From JAEUNJ01 sp052035955 (GTDB lineage: Bacteria; Pseudomonadota; Gammaproteobacteria; Burkholderiales; Rhodocyclaceae), in contig JBPOHD010000003.1 in NCBI GenBank assembly GCA_052035955.1, positions 109,343 to 173,342 of the forward strand: 64,000 nt of DNA. Reading direction: 5' to 3'. This document shows positions 55,697 through 63,732 of this stretch, in pieces. The position numbers were made by a program, and so were the translations under genes. Under the pieces are notes generated by a model. That model saw only the letters and a list, made by a program, of their open reading frames with translations, did not search any database and had not been told where the DNA came from. Positions within the stretch are counted from its first letter, which is position 1. Each line of letters begins with the position of its first letter.

Positions 55697-56125
55697 GTGA
55701 GCGAGAGTCTCTACCAGCAGGCCATCAAGTCCCTCGCCGAGGCGGCCCACGGCGCCGGTCGGCTGGAGGGTGCCGATGCCTCCGTGCGCCTGGACAATCC
55801 CTTGTGCGGCGACAGGATCACCCTCCACTTGAAGATGGCGGACGGCCGCATCTCGGCCCTGGCCCACGAAACCAGGGGGTGCCTGCTCTGCCGTGCCGCC
55901 GCCTCGGCCATCGGCCTGCGGGCGCCGGGCCTCGGCCCGGCCGAGGTTGCCGCGGCCACTGCCTCGGCCGTGGCCCAGGTCACCGAGGCTGCTGCTCCGC
56001 CGCCCGCGTGGCCGGAGCTCGAGGCCTTCCGGCCGGTGCGGGGGCATCCCAGCCGCCGGGGCTGTGTTTCCCTGCCCTTCCAGGCCCTGGACCAGGCCCT
56101 GCGGAACCTGGGCGGCCCGCCCTGA
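55697..56125 (+). CDS. IscU/SufU-like scaffold protein
   Basis: The 142-aa protein has the IscU/SufU cysteine pattern: NPLCGDRITL, GCLLCRAAAS and RRGCVSLPF. The GTG at 55697 (VSESLYQQAIKSLAEAA) lies at the edge of the repeat. SufU proteins accept sulfur from SufS-type enzymes; here the pair likely serves the Mo hydroxylase. An alternative role in Fe-S assembly for the small subunit is open. Confidence 0.85.
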   Translation: MSESLYQQAIKSLAEAAHGAGRLEGADASVRLDNPLCGDRITLHLKMADGRISALAHETRGCLLCRAAASAIGLRAPGLGPAEVAAATASAVAQVTEAAAPPPAWPELEAFRPVRGHPSRRGCVSLPFQALDQALRNLGGPP

Positions 56126-56270
56126 GCGGCGGGGTCGCCGGGACGGTCTTGCGGATTGCCGCCATCGGGCGGGCATTTCCGGCCCCGGGCTTGGCGCCGG
56201 CGGCCGACGCGGCGCCCCGCCTTCGCGGCATAATGTCCGGCCCACGAAGAACAGCCGCGAGGAGATTGCC

Positions 56271-57071
56271 ATGAGCGCCGTGCCCCAAACCGAGAATGGG
56301 CCCATCCTGCTGCGCCGCGACGAAGGCGGCGTGACGACCCTGACCCTGAACCGGCCCGGCCAGTTCAACTCCCTGTCCGAGGAACTGCTGACGGCCCTGC
56401 AGGCCGAACTGGACGCCGTCGCCGGGGATTCGTCCGTGCGCGTGGTGGTGATCGCCGGCGAGGGCAAGGCCTTCTGTGCCGGCCACGACCTCAAGCAGAT
56501 GCGGGCGAACCACGGCAAGGAATACATGCAGGCGCTCTTCCGGCAGTGCGGCCGGATGATGATGACCCTCACCGAAATGCCGCAACCCGTCATCGCCCGC
56601 ATCCACGGCATCGCCACGGCGGCGGGCTGCCAGCTGGTGGCCATGTGCGACCTGGCGGTGGCCTCCGACAATGCCCGTTTCGCCGTCTCCGGCATCAACG
56701 TCGGCCTCTTCTGCTCGACACCCTCGGTGGCGCTGGGGCGGGCCATGGGGCGCAAGGAGGCCATGGAGATGCTGCTGACCGGTGACTTCATCGATGCCGC
56801 CGAGGCCCAGCGCCGCGGGCTCGTTAACCGGGTGGTGCCGATGGGCCAGCTGGACGAGGAGGTGGGGAAGCTGGCCGCCTCCATACTGGCCAAGTCGCCG
56901 ATTGCCGTGGCGATGGGCAAGCGGATGTTCTACCGGCAACTGGAAATGGGGATGGAGGGCGCCTATCAGCTCGCCTCCGAGACCATGGCCTGCAACATGA
57001 TGACCGAGGACGCGGTCAACGGCATCGACGCCTTCATGGAAAAGCGCAAGCCGGAGTGGAAGGGCCGCTGA
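56271..57071 (+). CDS. enoyl-CoA hydratase/isomerase family protein
   Basis: The 266-aa crotonase-fold protein has the oxyanion-hole segments GKAFCAGHDLKQMRA and HGIATAAGCQLVAMCDLAVA. It resembles ECHDC3-type hydratases. The usual second catalytic Glu position reads INVGLFCSTPSVAL, so hydratase activity is uncertain. GAGGAG precedes the ATG. It may act on a CoA-linked substrate of the neighbouring pathway. Confidence 0.88.
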   Translation: MSAVPQTENGPILLRRDEGGVTTLTLNRPGQFNSLSEELLTALQAELDAVAGDSSVRVVVIAGEGKAFCAGHDLKQMRANHGKEYMQALFRQCGRMMMTLTEMPQPVIARIHGIATAAGCQLVAMCDLAVASDNARFAVSGINVGLFCSTPSVALGRAMGRKEAMEMLLTGDFIDAAEAQRRGLVNRVVPMGQLDEEVGKLAASILAKSPIAVAMGKRMFYRQLEMGMEGAYQLASETMACNMMTEDAVNGIDAFMEKRKPEWKGR

Positions 57072-57130
57072 GGAAATCGACCTGAGCGTGTGCTCCGCAG
57101 GAGACGATAGGGCGGGGGTGGATATTTCAG

Positions 57131-57159
57131 TTGCGAAGTATCCTGGCGTCGCAGATAAT
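57131..57159 (+). promoter_or_regulatory. promoter of livGFKHM
   Basis: TTGCGA (57131-57136), a 17-base spacer and GATAAT (57154-57159) form a plausible sigma70 promoter 62 bases before the livG ATG. Confidence 0.55.
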
Positions 57160-57221
57160 CGGCCGCGGGAGAGAGCCCGGGGCCGGCGACGGTTCCGGAT
57201 CCATAACTAGACACGCACGGG

Positions 57222-58001
57222 ATGTCGGACGACCTCATTCTGGAGACCCAGGGTCTCGTCAAGGAGTTCAAGGGATTCGTGGCCGTGAATGGGGTGGACC
57301 TGAAGGTCCGTCGCGGCCACATCCACGCCTTGATCGGCCCCAACGGGGCGGGCAAGACCACCTGCTTCAACCTCCTCACCAAGTTCCTCGAACCGACGAG
57401 CGGCAGCATCCGCTTCAACGGCACGGAGATCACTCGCGAGAGGCCGGCCCAGATCGCCCGCCGCGGCATCGTCCGTTCCTTCCAGATCTCGGCGGTCTTC
57501 CCGCACCTGACGGTGCTCGAGAACGTGCGCATCGCGCTGCAGCGCAAGCTGGGCACCTCCTTCCATTTCTGGCGTTCCGAGCGCAGCCTCGAGGCGCTGA
57601 ACGGCCGGGCCATGGAGATCCTCGCCCAGGTCGGGCTCGAGGAATTTGCCGACACGGTGACCATCGAGATGCCCTATGGCCGCAAGCGCGCCCTGGAGAT
57701 CGCCACCACCCTGGCCCTGGAACCGGAATTGATGCTGCTCGACGAACCGACCCAGGGCATGGGCCACGAGGACGTGGACCGGGTGATGCAATTGATCAGG
57801 AAGGTGTCGGCCAACCGGACCATCCTGATGGTCGAACACAACATGAAGGTGGTGGCCGGGATCTCCGACACCATCACCGTGCTCGCCCGCGGCGCCGTGC
57901 TGGCCGAGGGCCCCTACGCGGACGTCGCCGCCGATCCCAAGGTCATCGAGGCCTACATGGGCACGGCGGATGCCGGGCTGTCGTCGCCGGCGGGGCACTG
58001 A
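57222..58001 (+). CDS. livG: branched-chain amino acid-type ABC transporter ATPase LivG
   Basis: The 259-aa ATPase has Walker A ALIGPNGAGKTTCFNLL, a LivG-type signature region (MPYGRKRALEIATTLAL) and Walker B LMLLDEPTQGMGHED. LivG-type proteins energise import of branched-chain amino acids, aromatic acids or amides. It opens the importer operon. Confidence 0.95.
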   Translation: MSDDLILETQGLVKEFKGFVAVNGVDLKVRRGHIHALIGPNGAGKTTCFNLLTKFLEPTSGSIRFNGTEITRERPAQIARRGIVRSFQISAVFPHLTVLENVRIALQRKLGTSFHFWRSERSLEALNGRAMEILAQVGLEEFADTVTIEMPYGRKRALEIATTLALEPELMLLDEPTQGMGHEDVDRVMQLIRKVSANRTILMVEHNMKVVAGISDTITVLARGAVLAEGPYADVAADPKVIEAYMGTADAGLSSPAGH

Positions 58002-58003
58002 GC

Positions 58004-58711
58004 ATGGCGGCGGCGGAATACCTGCGCGTCACCGACCTGCACGCCTTCTACGGCGAGTCGCACATCCTGCACGGCATGGACTTCGTGGTGAACCGGGGCG
58101 AGTGCGTTTCCCTGCTCGGCCGCAACGGCGCGGGACGGACCACGACGCTGAAGGCCATACTCGGCCTCACCGGCCGGCGCGCCGGCTCGGTGATGCTCAA
58201 CGGCCGCGAGACCATCCGCATGCCCAGCCACCGCATCGCCCGGCTCGGCGTCGGCTACTGCCCCGAAGAGCGCGGCATCTATTCCAGCCTCTCCTGCGAG
58301 GAGAACCTGCTGCTGCCGCCCGCGGTGGGCAGCGGCGGCATGGCCCTGGAAGCGATCTACGACATGTTCCCCAACCTCCACGAGCGGCGGAACAGCCAGG
58401 GCACGCGGCTGTCCGGCGGCGAGCAGCAGATGCTGGCCCTGGCCCGCATCCTTCGCACGGGAGCCCACCTGCTGCTGCTCGACGAGATTTCCGAAGGCCT
58501 GGCCCCGGTGATCGTCCAGAAGCTGGCCGAGGTGATCCGCCACCTGAAGGAACAGGAATTCACCATCATCCTGGTGGAGCAGAACTTCCGCTTCGCGGCG
58601 CCCCTGGCCGACCGGATGTACGTCGTCGAGCACGGGAAGGCGGCGGAAGAGATCGCGCAGCACGAATTGCAGTCCAAGCAGGCCCTGCTCCAGGAGTACC
58701 TCGGGGTCTGA
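58004..58711 (+). CDS. livF: ABC transporter ATPase LivF with Arg in Walker A
   Basis: The 235-aa ATPase has signature LSGGEQQMLALARIL and Walker B LLLLDEISEGLAPVIV. Walker A reads LLGRNGAGRTTT: the usual Lys is Arg (codon CGG at 58136-58138). It starts 2 bases after the livG stop. Paired with LivG it may contribute a weaker ATP site. Confidence 0.93.
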   Translation: MAAAEYLRVTDLHAFYGESHILHGMDFVVNRGECVSLLGRNGAGRTTTLKAILGLTGRRAGSVMLNGRETIRMPSHRIARLGVGYCPEERGIYSSLSCEENLLLPPAVGSGGMALEAIYDMFPNLHERRNSQGTRLSGGEQQMLALARILRTGAHLLLLDEISEGLAPVIVQKLAEVIRHLKEQEFTIILVEQNFRFAAPLADRMYVVEHGKAAEEIAQHELQSKQALLQEYLGV

Positions 58712-58742
58712 CAATCAACGATACATACACGGAGGATCGTCC

Positions 58743-59969
58743 ATGAAATCCAAAGCCCTGCACCTCGCCCTCGCCGCCGCCCTGGCCTCCCTCGCCGGCG
58801 CTTCCTTCGGCCAGGCCAAGCCCGCCAAGCTGTCCGGCGACGTGGTCAAGATCGCCGTCCTGACGGACATGTCGGGCGTCTATTCGGATCTCGGCGGCCA
58901 GGGTTCCGTGACCGCGGCCCAGATGGCCATCGAGGATTTCAAGGCCCAGTTCAAGCCCGCCTTCAAGATCGAACTGGTCTACGCCGATCACCAGAACAAG
59001 GCCGACGTGGGCTCCAACAAGGCCCGCGAGTGGTACGACACCCAGGGCGTCGACATGATCACCGACGTGCTGAACTCCGCCGTCGCCCTGGCCGTGTCCA
59101 AGGTGACTCAGGAAAAGAACCGGATCCTGATCGACACGGGCGCCGCGACGACCCGCCTGACCAACGAGGACTGCTCGCCGAACACGGTCCATTACGTGTA
59201 TGACACCTACGCCCTGGCCAACGGCCCGGCCAAGCCCATCGTCAAGAACGGCGGCGACACCTGGTTCATGCTGACGGCGGACTACGCCTTTGGCCACTCC
59301 CTCGAGAAGGACACCTCCGAGGCGGTGAAGGCGGCGGGCGGCAGGCTGATCGGCTCGGTGAAGCATCCGCTGAACGCCTCCGATTTCTCGTCCTTCCTGC
59401 TCCAGGCCCAGTCCTCCAAGGCCAAGGTGGTGGCCCTGGCCAATGCCGGCGGCGACACCATCAACTCCATCAAGGCGGCCAACGAGTTCGGGCTCACCAA
59501 GAACCAGACCATCGTCGGCCTGCTGACGACGATCATCGACATCCACGCCCTGGGCCTGCCCACCACCCAGGGCATGATGTTCACCGAGGGTTTCTACTGG
59601 AACCTGAACGCCGAGACCCGCGAATGGAGCCGCAGGTTCTTCGGCAAGATGAAGAAGATGCCCAACATGCTGCCGGCGGGCAGCTACTCGGCGGTCATGC
59701 ACTACCTGAAGGCCGTGCAGAAGACCGGCTCGGACGACGCGGCGACGGTGATGAAGGAGATGAAGGCGACGCCGATCAACGACTTCTTCGCCAAGAACGG
59801 CAAGATCCGGGAGGATGGCCGCATGGTCCACGACATGTATCTGGTGCAGGTGAAGAAGCCCGCCGAGTCCACCGAACCCTGGGATTACTACCACATCAAG
59901 GCGGTGATCCCGGGCGACCAGGCCTTCCAGCCCATGGGCCTGTCCCGTTGCCCGCTGGTCAAGAAGTGA
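58743..59969 (+). CDS. livK: ABC transporter periplasmic binding protein (LivK family)
   Basis: The 408-aa exported protein has a signal peptide (LALAAALASLAGASFGQA) and the peripla_BP_6 fold (VKIAVLTDMSGVYSDLGGQG; VYADHQNKADVGSNKAREWY). The C-terminal region (MKATPINDFFAKNGKIREDG) is typical of amide or aromatic-acid binding proteins rather than classic Leu/Ile/Val. GGAGG upstream of the ATG. Confidence 0.93.
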   Translation: MKSKALHLALAAALASLAGASFGQAKPAKLSGDVVKIAVLTDMSGVYSDLGGQGSVTAAQMAIEDFKAQFKPAFKIELVYADHQNKADVGSNKAREWYDTQGVDMITDVLNSAVALAVSKVTQEKNRILIDTGAATTRLTNEDCSPNTVHYVYDTYALANGPAKPIVKNGGDTWFMLTADYAFGHSLEKDTSEAVKAAGGRLIGSVKHPLNASDFSSFLLQAQSSKAKVVALANAGGDTINSIKAANEFGLTKNQTIVGLLTTIIDIHALGLPTTQGMMFTEGFYWNLNAETREWSRRFFGKMKKMPNMLPAGSYSAVMHYLKAVQKTGSDDAATVMKEMKATPINDFFAKNGKIREDGRMVHDMYLVQVKKPAESTEPWDYYHIKAVIPGDQAFQPMGLSRCPLVKK

Positions 59970-60064
59970 TATTCCGGACACTCCGTGCCGGAATATCTGT
60001 CCGGGTTTGAGCGGACGCTGCGCGCCGTTCAACCCGGACGGGGTGACCTACCGAGGTTTTCCGA

Positions 60065-60952
60065 ATGACCGAGATCTTCGGCATACCGATCCAGGCCTTC
60101 ATGGGGCAGCTGATGCTGGGCCTCGTGAACGGCTCCTTCTACGCCATGCTCAGCCTGGGCCTGGCGGTGATCTTCGGCATGCTCAACATCATCAACTTTG
60201 CCCACGGGGCGTTGTACATGATGGGCGCCATCCTGGCCTGGATGGGACTGAACTATTTCGAGCTCGGCTACTGGTGGGCCCTGCTGCTGGCGCCCTTCGT
60301 GGTCGGGGCCGTCGGCATCGCCATCGAACGGACGATGCTGCAATGGCTCTACAAGCTCGACCATCTCTACGGCCTGCTGCTGACCTTCGGGCTGGCCCTC
60401 ATGATCGAAGGCTTCTTCCGCGACCAGTACGGCGTCTCGGGGCTCCCCTACACGATGCCGGAGGATTTCGCCGGCGCCTTCAACCTGGGCTTCATGTTCC
60501 TGCCCAAGTACCGGGCCTGGGTCATCGTCGCCTCCCTGGCCGTCTGCCTCGCTACCTGGTACGTGATCGAGAAGACCCGGCTCGGCGCATACCTGCGGGC
60601 GGCGACGGAGAATCCGCAACTGACCCAGGCCTTCGGCATCAACGTTCCCCTGATGGTGATGCTGACCTACGGCTTCGGGGTGGCCCTGGCCGGCTTCGCA
60701 GGCGTGCTCGCGGCGCCGGCGGTACAGGTGAGCCCGCTGATGGGCTCCAACCTGATCATCGTCGTCTTCGCCGTCGTCGTCATCGGCGGCATGGGCTCCA
60801 TCATGGGGTCCATCGTCACCGGCCTGGGCCTGGGCGTCATCGAGGGCCTGACCAAGGTCTTCTACCCGGAGGCATCGTCCACGGTGGTCTTCGTCATCAT
60901 GGCCATCGTGCTGCTGGTGCGGCCGGCGGGCTTGTTCGGGAGGGAAAAATGA
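60065..60952 (+). CDS. livH: ABC transporter permease LivH
   Basis: This 295-aa permease has about eight membrane segments and the LivH motif GLAVIFGMLNIINFAHGALY near the N-terminus; the ATPase-coupling loop lies around TRLGAYLRAATENPQLTQAF. The operon is continuous with livK (96-base gap) and separated from livM by repeat copy C. Confidence 0.95.
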   Translation: MTEIFGIPIQAFMGQLMLGLVNGSFYAMLSLGLAVIFGMLNIINFAHGALYMMGAILAWMGLNYFELGYWWALLLAPFVVGAVGIAIERTMLQWLYKLDHLYGLLLTFGLALMIEGFFRDQYGVSGLPYTMPEDFAGAFNLGFMFLPKYRAWVIVASLAVCLATWYVIEKTRLGAYLRAATENPQLTQAFGINVPLMVMLTYGFGVALAGFAGVLAAPAVQVSPLMGSNLIIVVFAVVVIGGMGSIMGSIVTGLGLGVIEGLTKVFYPEASSTVVFVIMAIVLLVRPAGLFGREK

Positions 60953-61061
60953 ACGCCCCGCGCCGCCGCCCGGAGGGGCGCAGCCAGGTAAATGGAACCG
61001 CGCCGCGGCGAACGGCCGTCACGCACTCCCGTCGGGAGGGGGGCGTGAGAAGGGGAGCCTC
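60950..61061. repeat. intergenic palindromic element, copy C
   Basis: Begins at the livH TGA (TGAACGCCCCGCGCCG) and ends just before the livM ATG. Hairpin 1 pairs ACGCCCCGC with GGAGGGGCGC; hairpin 2 is ACTCCCGTCGGGAGG (from 61027) with a G-rich tail. It matches copies A and B in length, order of hairpins and position between a stop and a start codon. Confidence 0.75.
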
Positions 61062-61994
61062 ATGAGCCGGTCGGCGATGGGTTACGGTGCCGGCATCGTC
61101 CTGCTCCTGGCCGCACCCTTCCTCTTCTATCCCGTGCTGGTGATGAAGGTGCTCTGCTTCGCGCTCTTTGCCTGCGCCTTCAACCTGCTGCTCGGATACA
61201 CGGGACTGCTGTCCTTCGGCCATGCGGCCTTCCTGGGCATGGCCGGCTTCGTGGCCGGCCACGCCATCAAGGTCTGGGAACTGCCCAGCCTGGTCGGCGT
61301 GCTGGCGGGCACCGGGGCGGCCGCCATCCTCGGCTGGCTGGTCGGCAGCCTGGCCATCCGCCGCCAGGGCATCTATTTTGCGATGATCACCCTGGCCCTG
61401 GCCCAGATGGTGTTCTTCTTCTTCCTGCAGGCGCCCTTCACCGGCGGCGAGGATGGCCTCCAGGGCGTGCCGCGGGGGACCCTGTTCGGCATCGTCGATC
61501 TCGCCGACGACATGAACCTCTACTACGTGGTGGCGGCGATCTTTGGCTTTTCCTTCTGGTTGATCCACCGGACCATCCATTCGCCCTTCGGCCAGATCCT
61601 CAAGGCCATCCGGGAGAACGAGGCGCGGGCCATCTCCCTCGGCTACGACGTGGCGAAATACAAGCTCCTCGCCTTCGTGCTCTCCGCGGGCCTGGCCGGC
61701 CTGGCCGGGGCGACCAAGGTGCTGGTCTTCAAGTTCGCCACGCTGACCGACGCCCATTGGCACACGTCGGGGGAGGTGGTGCTGATGACCCTGCTCGGCG
61801 GCATGGGCACCGTCCTCGGCCCCGTGGTCGGCGCCGGCATCATCGTGACGCTGCAGAACGAACTGGCCGACAAGGTGGGCTCCCTGGTGACCGTGATCAT
61901 GGGCGCGATCTTCGTGTTCTGCGTGCTGCTGTTCCGTCGCGGCATCGTCGGCGAGCTGCAGGCACTGGCGAACCGGATCACCGGCAACCGCTGA
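61062..61994 (+). CDS. livM: ABC transporter permease LivM
   Basis: The 310-aa permease has about nine membrane segments, the LivM motif LLGYTGLLSFGHAAFLGMAG, and the coupling region GQILKAIRENEARAISLGYD. Completes the five-component importer. The ATG (MSRSAMGYGAGIVLL) lies at the edge of repeat copy C; GGGGAG serves as ribosome-binding site. Confidence 0.95.
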   Translation: MSRSAMGYGAGIVLLLAAPFLFYPVLVMKVLCFALFACAFNLLLGYTGLLSFGHAAFLGMAGFVAGHAIKVWELPSLVGVLAGTGAAAILGWLVGSLAIRRQGIYFAMITLALAQMVFFFFLQAPFTGGEDGLQGVPRGTLFGIVDLADDMNLYYVVAAIFGFSFWLIHRTIHSPFGQILKAIRENEARAISLGYDVAKYKLLAFVLSAGLAGLAGATKVLVFKFATLTDAHWHTSGEVVLMTLLGGMGTVLGPVVGAGIIVTLQNELADKVGSLVTVIMGAIFVFCVLLFRRGIVGELQALANRITGNR

Positions 61995-62044
61995 CCGGCG
62001 GACGGGCCGCCGACGCCCGGCGCCGCGGCAAGGATCGCTCCGGC

Positions 62045-62986
62045 CTAACGGGCGTCCAGCCAGCACTCGATGCCCGTGGCATTGAGCTCGATGTCCGGGC
62101 GCATGAAGTCGACGGCCGCGTCGCCCGTCAGCGCCCAGCCCCGGGTTTCCGATTCCTCCCGGATGATGTCCGCGATGGCCGCCGTCAGGCGGGACCGGCG
62201 TCCGCTTCCAAGGGCATGCGCGTCCCGACCCGCCCGGGCATGGGCGTCGATGAGCCGGTGCAGGTCGGCGGCCAGGCGCGGGACGTCGTTCATCCGGCTG
62301 TAGTGGGTGACGTACACCGCGCCGGGCTCCAGCGCGGCGATGCGGTCCACCGAGCGGTGCAGGTCATCCGGGTCGAACTGGGTCGGCGTCAGCGTCGGGA
62401 AGATGAATTCCCGGCCCTCGCGGCGCAGTTCGACGAAACCGAAGCCGAAGGTGTCGCCGCTGAACACATGGCCCGTCGCCCCGTCCCGGATGCAGACGTG
62501 GTGACGCGCGTGGCCGGGCGTGTCCAGGAAATGCAGGGGTCGGCCCGCCAGTTCGATCGCCAGGCCCTCGGTGGCCTCGATCACGCGTTCCGCCGGGATC
62601 GGCGGAATCTCGCCGTACATCCGGCGGGCCGAGGCTTCGCCATAGACCTGGTAGGTGGCCTGGACCAGCCTGGACGGGTCGATCATGTGGCGGGCGCCGC
62701 GCGGATGCACCACCAGCCGGGCATCCGGCAGCTCGCGCATCAGGGATCCGGCGCCGCCGGCATGGTCCAGATGCACGTGGGTGAGGATCACGTAATCGAC
62801 CCGGTCCCGGGGAATGTCGAGGGAGGCGAGGGTGTCCAGCACGCGCGGCACCGAGTCGTTGACGGCCGTGTCCACGATGGCGCAACGGCCTCCCTCGACG
62901 ACGAGGTGGACGGCGTCCATGAAGGGGCGGCCGAATCCCGAGTCGATGGCGTAGATGCCGTTCCCGTGGTCGGTGAGGATGTCCAT
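62045..62986 (-). CDS. MBL-fold metallo-hydrolase
   Basis: The 313-aa protein has the metallo-beta-lactamase metal motif ILTHVHLDHAGGAGSLMREL, a third His in LDTPGHARHHVCIRDG and Asp in HVFSGDTFGFGF. A C-terminal helical domain follows. The ATG at 62986 (MDILTDHGNGIYAID) is chosen since upstream residues overlap the TetR gene region. It lies 25 bases after the TetR gene and is probably co-transcribed; a thioester or lactone substrate is possible. Confidence 0.9.
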   Translation of the reverse strand: MDILTDHGNGIYAIDSGFGRPFMDAVHLVVEGGRCAIVDTAVNDSVPRVLDTLASLDIPRDRVDYVILTHVHLDHAGGAGSLMRELPDARLVVHPRGARHMIDPSRLVQATYQVYGEASARRMYGEIPPIPAERVIEATEGLAIELAGRPLHFLDTPGHARHHVCIRDGATGHVFSGDTFGFGFVELRREGREFIFPTLTPTQFDPDDLHRSVDRIAALEPGAVYVTHYSRMNDVPRLAADLHRLIDAHARAGRDAHALGSGRRSRLTAAIADIIREESETRGWALTGDAAVDFMRPDIELNATGIECWLDAR

Positions 62987-63011
62987 GGATGTCGTTACCC
63001 TTCCTGGTCGT

Positions 63012-63587
63012 TCAGTCGGCGATGAGATCGGCGATGCGCTTCTTTGCCGCATCGAGGTCGGCGTCGAAGCCGCCGCAATGCATCAGGGCGACGCCGAAGA
63101 CGTAGGCGTAGAGGAGGACGCTGCGGGCGGCCGCCTCGCCGGCCGGCAGGCCCCGGGCCAGGAACAGGCGGCGGGCGCAGTCCAGGCGGACCGCGTCCAC
63201 CTCCTCGACCACCGTTGCGGTCCGGGGATCCTGGCGCGCCCAGACGCGGAAGGCCCGCTCGATGGCGATGCCTCGCCGGTTGCGGGCGGCCGAATAGACG
63301 GCAATGGTGTGGTGGATGGCCTGCAATTCGTCGCCGGGCTCGGCGGCGGTCTGCTTGCGGATGTCGCGGATGCGGCCTTCCTTCCAGTCGTCGAGCACCG
63401 CGTCGAGGAGGTCCCGGCGATCCTTGAAGTGCCAGTAGAAGCTCCCCTTGGTGACCCCCAGGCGCTTGGCCAGCACCTCGACGCGCAGGCCGTCCAGGTT
63501 GTCGTCGGCCAGCAGGTCGATCGCCGCCTTGATCCAGGCGGTCCGGTCGAGCATGGTACGCGTCGGTTTCGTCGTGCTTTTTTCCAT
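63012..63587 (-). CDS. TetR-family regulator
   Basis: The 191-aa repressor has the TetR helix-turn-helix (LRVEVLAKRLGVTKGSFYWH) and a ligand-binding domain. The ATG at 63587 (MEKSTTKPTRTMLDRTAW) overlaps one of two operator-like palindromes, so autoregulation is likely. It is divergent from etfB, pointing to control of an acyl-CoA or aromatic degradation pathway. Confidence 0.9.
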   Translation of the reverse strand: MEKSTTKPTRTMLDRTAWIKAAIDLLADDNLDGLRVEVLAKRLGVTKGSFYWHFKDRRDLLDAVLDDWKEGRIRDIRKQTAAEPGDELQAIHHTIAVYSAARNRRGIAIERAFRVWARQDPRTATVVEEVDAVRLDCARRLFLARGLPAGEAAARSVLLYAYVFGVALMHCGGFDADLDAAKKRIADLIAD

Positions 63588-63653
63588 ACGGTAGGGTATT
63601 GAAAACGGGGTCGTCTTGCGATAGGATAGCAGAAACCATACGGTACGGTATGG
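63584..63653. promoter_or_regulatory. paired TetR operator-like sites between tetR and etfB
   Basis: CCATACGGTAGGGTATTG (63584-63601) and CCATACGGTACGGTATGG (63636-63653) are related 18-bp near-palindromes with centres 52 bp apart, about five helical turns. The first overlaps the TetR start codon; the second faces the etfB side. Confidence 0.7.
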
Positions 63654-63732
63654 GTGCGGCAGGTGGGTGGAAGGATTACACTTCCGGCAGATGAATCCGG
63701 GGGAAACCCCGACCAACACTAAGGAGAAGCGC

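Noticed and set aside
61995..62012. CGGCGG-ACGGG-CCGCCG stem after livM as a terminator
   Set aside because: Only 6 bp, no T tract, and such GC-rich stems are frequent by chance in this sequence.
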